DNA of 64,000 bases from Rhabditoides inermis (lineage: Eukaryota > Nematoda > Chromadorea > Rhabditida > Rhabditidae), in the NCBI GenBank assembly GCA_963966185.1, contig CAWZYM010000294.1:124001-188000 (forward strand), read 5' to 3'. The notes under the pieces were generated by a model. It did no database searches. It had not been told where the DNA came from and saw nothing but the letters and a program-made list of their open reading frames with translations. Below, one piece after another: positions 21,922 to 31,726 of this stretch (positions are counted from its first letter, which is position 1; each line of letters begins with the position of its first letter). The position numbers were made by a program, and so were the translations under genes.

Positions 21922-22089
21922 TTTTCAGTATCATCGTCTCCTTCATCGATCATCAGTCTATCCTCGATCGATTTATCGATCGATTTGTCCTCCGCACTCA
22001 CTGCGGAATGCATATTGGGGATATCAGTGGGGGCAGATCGGTCACCGTCTCTCTCTTCTCGCACGCTCATACCAGATGGCAGCCAGTGG
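21922..22089 (-). repeat. Tandem duplicated coding-like module, unit 1
   Basis: On the minus strand it reads MSVREERDGDRSAP, DKSIDKSIEDRLMIDEGDDD. Unit 2 at 22207-22380 is ~75-80% alike. Both are acidic and disordered-looking; GATCGAT words make up part of the unit. Confidence 0.6.
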
Positions 22090-22206
22090 CTACAGTCTGG
22101 CCGCGATATCGAATATTCCTCTCTCTCTCTCTGTTCGCCGTTGTATTGTGACTCGAGTGAGGACTATCTGCCCCATACTCTCGTTCTCTCCGTTCTATTT
22201 CCGGTA

Positions 22207-22380
22207 TTTCCAGTATCATCGTATCCCTCGTCTATCACCAGTATATCATCGATCGATATATCGATCGACTCGTCCGCCACACTCACTGCGGTATGCGTAT
22301 CGGGTATATCAGTGTGGGTAGATGTAGATCGGTCGTCGCCTCTTCCTTCTCGCATACTCACACCAGCTGGCAGCCAGCAC
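22207..22380 (-). repeat. Tandem duplicated coding-like module, unit 2
   Basis: Reads MSMREGRGDDRSTSTH and DESIDISIDDILVIDEGYDD on the minus strand. The match to unit 1 keeps charge pattern and frame, which suggests a once-coding repeat in the Mutator-like element. Confidence 0.6.
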
Positions 22381-22579
22381 TTTGCGTCTCTTTCGGTGTT
22401 ATTGATTCATCGGTGAACCTAAGTTTATATCATCAGTTACATGTCGTTTGTGCTTTGAAAGATAATACACATTAATAACAATAACACTAATTCAGGGCCA
22501 CAGGGCCACGGTCCGCATTTTACCACTCAAGGGCCACGAGCCAGGGCCGCGTTTTACCCGGTCCCTGTTTTATTTCGAT

Positions 22580-23106
22580 CTGCTGCAGATGGTGAAGATG
22601 GCTGTGGAGTCGTCTGCTGCTCGGAGAGGACTGTGGGACGGTCTTGAAAGAAGTCGATTCGCAGAGTGATGATCAACAATGTCTTCATGTCATGCTCGGG
22701 TTCGGCACAAGCAACATCCCCTCCAAGATTATCGAGGCGACGAAGAAGTACATTGACATCTCCGACTGGGACTTTGCGAAGGTTAGTGTGAAAATGGGCT
22801 ATTGAGGGTTGACACATTGATGCGTTTGTAGGACCGCATAGGCCAGTTCGAACTGTCGTTTGCTGCGTACAAGTCAGCCACGACGACCGACTACAATGGA
22901 ACCACCGTCTGCCAGTGAGTGCACTGAGACAGGGCTTAAATAGGCGGGTTCGGATTGACTCTTCTATTCAGGGTGATCTGTCACGGGGAACTGGATTCTG
23001 CTGCACCGCTTCAACCGCTGCTTGCTGATCATCGATCCGTCGGGACAGGCTGGCGACATGAAGCAGTTTGTTCGCAAAACAAACTTTCTCGATGACATTT
23101 TCCTGT
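22580..23106 (+). pseudogene. Gene fragment, 3' part dynein heavy chain-like, decayed
   Basis: Plus-strand exons with good splice sites: GFGTSNIPSKIIEATKKY (to 22781), DRIGQFELSFAAYKSATT (22832-22915), then near 22995 NWILLHRFNRCLLIIDPSGQ followed by FVRKTNFLDDIF. The last exon is close to the cytoplasmic dynein heavy-chain motif 'RFNRYPLIIDPSGQA..TSFLDD', between the stalk and AAA5. A one-base shift separates it from the preceding exon, so it is not functional. The first two exons I cannot assign. It lies directly outside the Mutator-like element and inside the CACTG element, i.e. captured or passenger host DNA. Confidence 0.55.
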
Positions 23107-23957
23107 GCGTATATATTTTTATTTATATAGATTTTTATTTCATATTATTGATTGTCCTGTCGTATCTAGAAATCCACTCAAACGTCATTATCCCACCCGC
23201 AAGACTCCCATTCATGACATAGTACGGCTGTATATATTTGTATGGAATAAATTCAATTATTAAATGATTTTCTATTTAAATGAAAGGAAAAAAAAGAAAC
23301 TCGATACAGAAAGCGGTGCCGCTGCTGCGTGAATTTTCATGATTCACCGGTAATACGCCACTAGCGCGCCGGTAAGACGCCACTAGCGCGCCGGTAAGGC
23401 GCTACTAGTCTGAAGTATGCCCGCTTAGCAGCGCCTTACCGGCGTTTTACCCGCGCGCTAGTAGCGGACTTCTGTCAGTGGTAATTTAAAAGCTAGTGAG
23501 AATTGCAAGAATTAACGTCGTGCATGGTGAGAAATGAAGAAACTATACGTGACGTCACTTTTTGCACAACGAACGAGCGATCGGCCGCCCCCTGCTGTTT
23601 TCTTTAGCGGAGTGTTTCGCCTTTTTTCTATTTATAAAGTATATTGTGTTTATTTATATTTTCTATTTTGTTTGTATACAATATGTAACATTTATGAATG
23701 TTCTGTTTATGCACGTTTTGAATGAGAGTTTGCTATTTCTTACATGCAATGACCGTGCCGATGTTTTCATGTTTCGTATTTTGCGTCTGTTCTGATTCTA
23801 CGCCTACTACAAAGCGAGTAGTGATTATTGAACCTTTGTTATTTTGTTATGTTGTTGATATTTGATATCGATAAATATTTCAGGTTTACAAGTCTGACAA
23901 CGTGGACGTGATGCGGTCAACGAAAACGGACGCGACGGGAAGCCTGGATGGAGAGCG

Positions 23958-24351
23958 CACGGCTCGTCAAGCGCGCACTCCCTCTATTGAAAAAGCGTGG
24001 CGATCAGAGGGGGCGGAGCTTATTGAAGTGGGCGTGGCTTGAATTCGAATTTTTGTTTCAATTGTAATCACACAAAAGATTCGGACAAGTGAGGTATCGA
24101 ACCCCGGTAGCTAGATTACCAGGCTACCGTGATCGCATTGCGCCATGGAGGGTCTGAGGCGAACTGCACAAACACTTCCCAAGTTGTCGCGAGTTTCGCC
24201 ACTGGTGATTAGCGAGCTGTGATTCGCAAACATGCATTTTTGGCTTTCGTGCTGAGATTTGATGGGCGTGGCTTAAATCGATCTGAGTAGTGAAATGGCT
24301 TGAGCCCGTCACGGAGGGAGTGCGCGGGCTCTGTTGTTTTGACGAGCCGTG
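23958..24351. mobile_element. MITE with CACGGCTCGTCAA inverted ends
   Basis: Ends CACGGCTCGTCAA and TTGACGAGCCGTG with a further ACTCCCTC/GAGGGAGT pairing inside, flanked by AGCG on both sides (23954-23957, 24352-24355). It splits the RUVBL1-like fragment. It contains a minus-strand tRNA-like stretch with A- and B-box sequences. Confidence 0.7.
24092..24152 (-). repeat. tRNA-like sequence within the MITE
   Basis: Minus strand: TGGCGCAATGCG (A-box-like), an anticodon-arm-like inverted repeat GGTAGC..GCTACC, and GGTTCGATACC (B box). The anticodon loop is too long for a normal tRNA, so it is a tRNA-derived relic. Confidence 0.5.
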
Positions 24352-25094
24352 AGCGAGGCCCCACCAATCGCCAACAATCGGTGAGTATTTTATGTGTTTT
24401 GTGATAAAGAATGTCGAGGTTGTCAGGCAGATTTGCGCTGTACGCGGCACGGAGCTCTTCTCGCCGGGCTTCCCCACCGACTTGCGTGACCGCTCGCTCA
24501 TCATCCGCACCACGCTCTACATCCAGGACAACGTCAGCACATTCTCCGTGTGCACGCCGATGAGGAGAACGTCAAGTGAGTATTCCCCCAGTGACAATTC
24601 ACAATATACGCGTTGTAGGATGAAGGAGGCGGCGATCAAGGTGCTGGTGAAATAGGGTACGCGGCGATGCGTTACGGGATGCAGCTCATCTCTGTCGCCA
24701 CGTGTTCCGCGAGTGCGCCAAGAGGGAGATGGTGAGTCAACTCAATCTGAATTATCTTTGAACTGTAAAATAGCGGTTTCTCTCTTCCAGGTGACGATGC
24801 AAGACGCGATGAAGGCGAACAAGCTTTTTTCTCAACACTTCACGCTCAGAGAAGATTCAGTGGGAAAGCGATCTCACATCTCGTAAGCCTAGCTTCAATT
24901 CAATTTCCGTTTCTGTATATTAATTTTGTCTTGTTACACATCAATTTGGCTCCCAGTAATGATACTCATAGTTGTTGAATTTTGTCACACCTGTCTTGTC
25001 CATGTTGTTGATACTGATTTAAAATAAAATTGTGAAATGTTTTAAGCATAATTTTATCCAAATCAACAAACAGAAACAACAGCTTCCAATAAGC

Positions 25095-25522
25095 ATCAAA
25101 TAGGGACTACAGATTGCGACGAGTTTATTGGGCTTGACGACGCGCGACTTGTGCTTGTAGTAGTCGGGCTACTCGTCCCACAGACACAGGTCGCGTATGT
25201 GGCCGATTTTGTCCTGCAAACCACAGTAATGCCACAACAAACATGTGCTCAAGAACTTTCAATCAATAAGGTTAAATTAACACGCACCTGCCGAGGAAGC
25301 AGCGCAACCAGCCCAGCGCGTGGTACTGCAACTGCGCTGTGTGCAGCAAGTCATCGCCGAGAAGGTAGATCTGAACAACATCGATCAATACACAACAGAA
25401 CAAGTTAATAAATTTGACAACTCACGAATTTGTTTGTCCAAAATAGGCTTGCGAGGTGCGCCACGTTTCGCGCTGATTTCACGCCAGACGAGCGACATGT
25501 ACACAGCACACCTTTGAAATGT
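25095..25522 (-). pseudogene. Unidentified conserved-looking gene fragment
   Basis: Minus-strand exons: MSLVWREISAKRGAPRKPIL (25520-25437), VQIYLLGDDLLHTAQLQYHA with LGWLRCFLGR (25370-25288), then DKIGHIRDLCLWDE, an in-frame TAG, and PDYYKHKSRVVKPNKL (25213-25095). The splice sites and amino-acid composition look like a real protein; the stop shows decay. I do not recognise the family. It lies in the right part of the composite insertion, opposite in strand to the other two fragments. Confidence 0.5.
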
Positions 25523-26019
25523 TCAAAAGTAAAATGATCGGTGAAATGAGATAGGCGGGGAGAAAAAAAAACGACTGGGGAGATGAGCCCTTCCCCGCAC
25601 ATCTCATCAACACAGCGCAAGGAAAGAAATTATGTGATCGGTCGTTGTATTCGATAAGCAATGTAACAAAATCTTCTAACAGATAGAAATTAATTATTTA
25701 AACGTATATACAACATAAACAAACCCTTAAAAACAAGTAAACTTCGAAAAATATGCAATAACGGAATTATCAGCTGATCACCGCTTACGTGCACAATGCT
25801 TTATTATAACACCGAAACCACACCCGATCGCGAAAGCATTGTTAAACGTCAGAAGTGCAGAATTAAAAACAGTAATGTTAACGTTATCTGTACTATCGTA
25901 GTGAAAAAATAATTTTGTATTCAATTTGTAAATATATATTTTTCAATGTGTGTAGCCTCACTGGACATCTAATTTTGACAACAATATCATATTACAATTT
26001 GAACGGAGTTGAGCGAAAT
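25523..26019. other. AT-rich stretch without recognised features
   Basis: Right end of the composite insertion, AT-rich, no coding exon or repeat seen apart from the terminal AAATTTAGAGTGG. Confidence 0.6.
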
Positions 26020-26034
26020 AAATTTAGAGTGGTA

Positions 26035-29000
26035 CTTTCCTTTAACCATCTCCTCCCACACCTTGCACTCGAACTCCTTGCCTCTGTCGCTGACCACTGT
26101 TTTTGGCATCCTCGTACCCTCCGCAATCCATCGGGTCAACATGCACTCCGCTACTGCTTCTGCTGTTTTGTCAGGAATGGCGTACGCCCCCGCCAGTTTA
26201 CTGAACTGATCCACCACGCACAACACATACTTGTTTCCGCTGGACGTCACTCCTAGATGCATTACGTCGACGTGTACAATCTCGAACGGTTCGCACGTAA
26301 TATATGGTTTCAGAGGAGGTGTCAATTTTGGTTGTCCATTCACCAATGCACACTTGCCGCATTCGGCTATCCATCTTCCCACGTCCTTCTTCATGTTCGG
26401 CCAGAAGAACTTCTTCTTCAATCCTTCGACTACCTTTCCTTGATGAAAGTGTCCGGCCCACATCCCCCTGTGTGCCTCCATCGTCAAGCCCTTTCTCTCT
26501 TCTTTTGGCACCACTGTCCTCCCCTCTCCTTCGTCGTTCCACCACGTCAGCTCCCCTTGTGTGACCACAAAATCGTCCACCGTCACCTTCTTGCCCTCAA
26601 CGTACATTGATACCTGTCGCTCCGTATCGTCTTTTCGTATCTCCTCGATCAGCGCTTTCCACTCTCTCTCTTTTTCCAGGCTCTTCAACCACGCCCCCTT
26701 CTTCTCCTCCTCGTCTTGCAGATATACCCTCCCTATTATGGCCTCAGCTCCCCTCACTCCGTGCTGGTCTGCGCTCACCACCGCACCTCTTGACAATGCG
26801 TCTGCAACTGCGTTTGCCTTCCCTGCCACATATCTAATCTCCATTGCATACGTCTGCACTTCAACTGACCATCTCCACAATCTGTCCGAAATGTCCGACT
26901 TGAACATCGCAGTCAATGACCTGTGATCTGTATACACAGTCACCCTTGCTCCCATGACGAATCTCTTAAATTGTCTCATCGCCACCACTACCGCTAATGC
27001 TTCTAAGTCCGTCACATGGTAGTTCCTCTCTGCCTTCGACAACGCCTTCGAGATGAAGTAAATAGGGTGCATCAGGCCATCATCGCCCTCCTGTGTCAGC
27101 ACCGCCCCGACACCCTCCTTGCTTGCATCGGTGTAGATGACGAACGGTCGCTCTCCCGACTTAGCTTTCTCTATATCCGGTTGCATCAGTACTGGTGCCG
27201 TCACCATTCTCAGTTTAAGTCCCTCAAACGCCTTCTCTTCTCCCTCTCCCCACGTCCATCTCTTCTCCTTCTTAGTCAATTCGTGCAGCGGTCTCGCTAG
27301 TTTCGAGAAACTTCGGATGAATTTTCTGTAGTAGCTTGCCATTCCTAGGAACGTCCTCAGCTCCTTCACGTTCTTCGGTCTCGGGTATGTTTGTATCTTC
27401 TCTACCTTCTTCTTATCTGTGTGTACTCCCAGCTTGTCCACTATGTGACCGAGGAACTCGACTTCTTTCTTCAGGAACACGCACTTACTCGGTTTGCACA
27501 TCAGATTAGCCCCCTGCAGTGCCTCCATCACTTGCTCCAGCACCTCATAGTGCCTCTCCAGCTTGTCCGTCGCCACGATCACGTCGTCTATGTACACCAT
27601 CACTTCAGATCCAATCAAATGACCGAGTACTACCTCCATCAACCGTTGGTATGTAGCCGGAGACGTCGACAATCCGAACGGTAGTACGTTGAACTCGTGC
27701 AACCCCCCTTCAGTAACGAAAGCACTTTTCTCCTTGGTCGTCTTGTCCAGCCGGACTTGCCAGTATCCGCTATGCATGTCTAGTGTGCTGAACCACTCCT
27801 TTTCCTTCAAGTTCTGTAGCATACTGTCGATATGTGGTAGGGGATAGGCGTCCTGCTTAGTCACCTCGTTGACCCTTCTGTAGTCGACACAGAATCTTAT
27901 CGATCCGTCTTTCTTCTTCACAAGAACCACGGGAGACGCCCACGGCGATTTACTCTTCCTGATTATTCCTCTATCCAGTAGGTCCTGTATGATGCCCTTC
28001 ACCTCTCCCTTCATTGCCATCGGTACCGGCCGTGCCTTCTGTCTAATCGGTACCTGATCTCCCGTATCGATCACATGTTCTACCAAGTCGGTCGTGCCTA
28101 GTTCCTGTTCCGTTAGAGCAAACGACCCGTTGTACTTCCGAACCAGCTTCTTTAACCGTATCTTCTGCTCCTCTCCCATCTCTTCATCCATCCCTTCTTT
28201 CAGTTTATTCATTATCTTTTCAGAACGCTCCTCTCCATCCTTCGTTATCTCCACTCGTTTCTCCAGCATGTCTCCATCTCTATTCTTTTCACGCTCCCTC
28301 GCCGGCAGTTCCCATTCCTCTGTTGCCCATCTGCCAATCTCCTCTCCCTTGTTCAACGTGATCGGCTCGTCCGTTCTGTTCACTGCTCGAATCACGCTTT
28401 TGTTTTGAACCACTGTACACAGTCCGCTTTCTATTCCCTTGTCCTTCACTGACCATAACACCATATCCCCTCCTCCTTGTCCTCGCACAGTCAGCTGTCG
28501 AACACCTCCAGCGGGTATGTATACCCGTTCGACCGTCCTGACAGTTGCCTCTTCCGGCAGTGCTTTGGCTTCCACTTCATCCGTCACTTGAAATCGAAAA
28601 GTTCCTCCTGTCGTGAACTGCAGGGTGAGTCCCAGATCACACAACGCACTAGTTCCCAATATGACCTCGTCGCTCTGATTGTCAACCACGTGGAAGGTCA
28701 CCTTCCTCCACCCCGTCTCCGCATTGCCCATCTTCATGTTCACAGTCACCAGCTCGTTTATCCTCAAGGCACTTCCTCCGTATCCCACCAGTCCTCTCCT
28801 CATGTCGTCTTCGGTTCTCTTATTCCAGCCATCTCCCTCTTCTACACCTTCTCTTATCTTCTCCCACTTGTCCTTCGAAATCACTGACGCCTCCGCATCT
28901 GAGTCCAATATTATTGTTATCTTCTTGTTCAGGATGTGCGCCTCCGCCTTGCATCGGATCCCTGTCACCCTGCCATCCTTCTCCCCTTCCTTGTCGTTTC

Positions 29001-30849
29001 CTTCCGATCTCATCTGTTCGGTCCCTCGGTTTCCACTGTTCGTTTCTACCTTCTCCACGACCCTTCTCACTATCGGATTACAACTCGTACAGTTTCTCGC
29101 TATGTGTCCTCTCCCTCCACACTTATTACACGTTATCATCGACATCGGGCCGCCCCCTTGCTTCGGCGTGTCTCCTGCGTTCGTCGTCGATCCCGGATGC
29201 GGCGCACCCTCGCTCCTGTTGCCCGTCTTCTTGGGGCAGTTCATTGTCACATGTCCCACTTCATTGCAATTAAAACACCTTCTCAATGTCGTGTTATTGC
29301 GCCCTGTCTCCTTCGTTTGTTTCCCTCCTCCGTATGCATTGGACTCCCAGATCATCTTCGCCTGTTCGCTTTCGAATATCAATTTCTTAATTTTCTCGAA
29401 CTGGTCTCCCTTCCTCGTTGACATGACTTCCTTGGCAATTTGCAATTTGTCGGGCCATTGTTGTATCTGAGCCATGACCATGTTTGTCAGATTAGCATCA
29501 TTTGCTTTGTACTCGTTGTCGTCGTAGGCAATGTGTGCCTGCTTCTCTATCTCCTCAATGTACTTGCTCAACTTCTGTTCTTTCAGGGGCATCATGCTCC
29601 GCAGTTTAGCTATCGCACGGTATGAGCGCGTCTGCCTATCCTCCGTCAGCCTCGCTTTCAATGCCTCGAATACTCCGGCAACGTTGCCCTCGCGAATCTC
29701 CCTCGGCAATGTGTCTAGTTTTCCCGTTTCCTTCACTTTTGTTCGCAATATCTCCTTTTGTACCACGTCTGGCAGACGTCCGTACTTGAATTGGAACAAC
29801 ACCCAGAACCTTTCCAATCCTTTCACTCCTACATCCTTCTTGATTGGTTCGATCTCGAAATCACTTCCCCTCAAATCGTATCCGTGCCAGTCATCTCTCC
29901 CTCCGTTCGCACCCGCTCTTCTCATCTCCATACCTGAGCTCGACGTTGTTGGTCTGCTTGTTGTCGTCCTCCTGGTGGGCGATTCCCTCGAACGACCCGT
30001 ATCCCATCCGAAGACCGGCGCCGTCCCTTCTGACGTACCCGGGTTCTGCAATTCTCCGTCTCCCTCATCCCCTTCATGGTCTAGCCACCGCCTATCTTCA
30101 CACTCACTGTCGTTATTCTCGGCCTCGAATGACGCTTCGAGTTCGTCTCGACCGCGCTCTCGCTCCCACCGGTACTTCTCCTTGGCCATAATCTCCTCCA
30201 AGAGGGCCCGAGCCTCGTCCCCTCTCATGCCTTCGTCCAGGCGAATCTGCAATAGGATCTCGGTAGCTTTCTTTCCTTCATCCCACTCGTCCTTGAACTC
30301 CTTCATATTGTTCACACCCTCGTCATTCATCCACATTTGTACCTCCTCCTTCCATTGCTCAGCTGTAATCAAGGCCTGTACCCTTCTGTCTGCCTCTCTG
30401 CCATTATTCGCTCCTATCACCTCCATCATCTTTATCCACCTTTCTTTGTACTTCATCAGTGTCTCGTACTTCTTCCTCTCCTTTAATCCTTGTTCGGATG
30501 TCATCTCGAGTGTCAACCATTCTTCTTCTACCTCCTCCATTGCCTCACTGATGTTCTTCACCGTCTCCGATATCACCCTGTACACTTCCTCCCTGACTGG
30601 CTCACTTGTCTTATGGTTCTGTCGCAGCAACCCATCTACCCTCGTTGCCAGCAAGTTGTATTCCTCCCTCTTCTCTCTCATGTTCGCGATTCGTCCATGC
30701 ATTTCATTCCTACTCACCAGAAACTGGTTGATACCCTCGTTGTCGTCGCTCCTCTCGCTGGGCGTGGGCGCGATGCTTCCCTCCCGGGATTTCGGCGCCG
30801 ATGTGTCCATCTCCTGATGTATGTTGTTGCTGCCCGCTCCCTCGCTCAT
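26035..30849 (-). CDS. Gypsy gag-pol, N-terminal part (gag, protease, RT, RNase H, integrase N-half)
   Basis: One long frame with gag fused to pol. Start taken at the Met of MSEGAGSNN (30849); an in-frame Met at 30888 is possible. Order: charged gag; two CCHC knuckles (CFNCNEVGHVTMNC, CNKCGGRGHIARNC near 29100-29270); protease ILDSDAEASVISKDKW, where the usual D-S/T-G has become D-S-D; reverse transcriptase (FCVDYRRVNEVT, LPFGLSTSPATYQR, YIDDVIVAT near 27590); RNase H (FVIYTDASKEGVGAVLTQ, VYTDHRSL, ADALSRG); integrase zinc domain HRGMWAGHFHQ..CGKC and core Asp residues in HVDVMHLGV and VVSDRGKEF. The third acidic residue lies in the other half at 17.3 kb. The frame is broken by the 17390-26032 insertion. 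Confidence 0.93.
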
Positions 30850-30914
30850 TATCCTGCAATGTTTTGATTCCTCGTGTCCGAAGGTCAATCAATAATCGCG
30901 CGAAATGTCCGTTT

Positions 30915-30935
30915 CGAAACTGAGTTCGGCCCCCA
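30915..30935 (-). promoter_or_regulatory. Primer binding site of the Gypsy element
   Basis: Directly after the 5' LTR on the minus strand: TGGGGGCCGAACTCAG. It starts with TGG as expected for pairing to a tRNA CCA end; the tRNA was not identified. Confidence 0.75.
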
Positions 30936-31722
30936 TGTACGTTCCAGTTAGGTTCTGGTCCGTGTTGGGTGGATTCAAACACACCCCACCAATTGAAACA
31001 ATTGGAATTAGTCACAATAAAACACTACGCGCGTTCGCGAAGTAGTGTAATTTGCGTATCACCACACAGTGCGTTCGCAGCTGTGGATAGACAGAGTCAA
31101 TGATTTGCACGCGTTCGCGTACACAAATCAGGTCGTGAGACGACTAGTGATGCGTTCGCATACACTAGCGCTTGATGATTTCAACGAGGCCCACGCGTTC
31201 GCGTACAGGCCTCGCTCCTCGCTCCTTGGTCCAAAGATAGACGCCGAATAGGACGCCTCGGTATGTCACAACCGATAAGGTATAGACAGAGTACCACGGG
31301 GATTGATGCAGCAATTTATTATCACCACCTCGAAACCACGATTCACGAACAACTGAATAACAATACACAAAACCACTCTTACGTGGACGATAAGATATCA
31401 ACACCGTATACAACACAGGCAGTGGCGCGAGATTTAAACATACAAAGGCACTCTAGACAAAATCAATATAACATATGTGCGCGTACCAAAACAACAAGGC
31501 TAGCCGAGGCTGCCAGACTAAATACAAGAACACATGTGTATCAAATGCAACAAACTACAATCAACGAGTGCGCTCTCTCTTATCTCCCCACTCCGGGGTT
31601 CATTCACGACTGTCGTCCATCGCGGCGATAGGGCCGGAAACGCTGCTGGTCCTTGTCTCCCTTGTACTTCCTCTCTTGCTCGCGTCTGAACGGCCTTTCC
31701 TTCTCTTCCTTCCTCTTGTACA
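30936..31722 (-). repeat. 5' LTR of the Gypsy element
   Basis: 787 bp, offset exactly 16109 from the left LTR and almost identical to it. It carries the same five-hairpin array at 31023-31214. Promoter and polyA signals were not assigned. Confidence 0.95.
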
Positions 31723-31726
31723 TCCA

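Larger units (their letters stand above)
17957..22565. mobile_element. Mutator-like DNA element (long inverted ends, 9-bp target duplication)
   Basis: Inverted ends at 17957-18122 and 22412-22565 match over ~155 bp (left end has extra GGCCCT units). Both begin GGGAC(C/T)G(G/A)GTAAAACGCG read inward. Outside is a 9-bp near-duplication, TGTTTCATT at 17948-17956 and TGTTTTATT at 22566-22574. Long terminal repeats plus 9 bp is the Mutator signature. Inside, minus-strand open frames at 18265-18663 and 21639-22361 are charged but show no DDE transposase that I can recognise. A LINE copy interrupts the interior. Confidence 0.7.
17512..23480. mobile_element. CACTG-ended element with ~50-bp inverted repeats
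   Basis: The left end starts CACTGACAGAAGTCCGCTAC, the right end is its reverse complement ending GTAGCGGACTTCTGTCAGTG. About 50 bp match, then both ends continue with shuffled copies of a unit like CTAGCGCGCCGGTAAAACGCC. No clean target duplication was found. It contains a CRE-like palindrome, the Mutator-like element and the dynein-like fragment. Confidence 0.65.
23884..24890 (+). pseudogene. RUVBL1 (pontin)-like gene fragment, decayed, split by a MITE
   Basis: RUVBL1 is an AAA+ helicase of INO80/TIP60/R2TP complexes. The exon at 24408-24578 reads CAVRGTELFSPGFPTDLRDR and LIIRTTLYIQD, the sensor/arm region of RUVBL1 ('VRGT..SPHGIPLDLLDRVMIIRT'). Next come MKEAAIKVLVK with a stop and frameshift (near 24655), then YAAMRYGMQLISVATCSASA and VTMQDAMKANKLF. 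The piece at 23884 (VYKSDNVDVMRSTKTDATG) and EAPPIANNR after the MITE fit upstream RUVBL1 parts weakly. Frameshift and changed residues indicate a pseudogene. Confidence 0.6.
17390..26032. mobile_element. 8.6-kb TA-flanked composite insertion within Gypsy integrase
   Basis: The ends are a short inverted repeat: CCACTCTGAATTT at the left and AAATTTAGAGTGG at the right (one mismatch). TA lies outside both ends (TATA at 17386-17389, TA at 26033-26034), as in Tc1/mariner-type insertions, and deletion of the insert with one TA keeps the pol reading frame. No transposase was seen for this outer unit. Inside are further elements and gene fragments (listed separately). Confidence 0.7.
14827..31722 (-). 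mobile_element. Ty3/Gypsy LTR retrotransposon, nested insertion in integrase
   Basis: A complete-ended LTR element in minus orientation: 787-bp LTRs at both ends starting TGTACG and ending TGTACA, a TCCA duplication on each side (14823-14826 and 31723-31726), a tRNA-type primer site next to the 5' LTR and a purine tract next to the 3' LTR. The two LTRs differ at only about two positions that I saw (15369/31478 and 15431/31540 region), so insertion is recent. Total span is 16.9 kb, of which ~8.6 kb (17390-26032) is a later insertion; the element itself is ~8.2 kb. It lies within a coding exon of the TPR gene. Confidence 0.93.

Noticed and set aside
22680..22920. Assigning the first two exons of the captured fragment to dynein
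   Set aside because: Only the later exon (IIDPSGQ..FLDD) matches dynein; GFGTSNIPSKIIEATKKY and FELSFAAYKSATT fit no part of it that I know.
24092..24152. Functional tRNA gene
   Set aside because: A and B boxes are there but the anticodon loop is too long and the acceptor stem does not pair; it lies in a MITE.
29531..30817. 428-codon open frame on the plus strand
   Set aside because: Antisense shadow of gag; Ser-rich composition mirrors the Glu/Arg-rich gag sequence.
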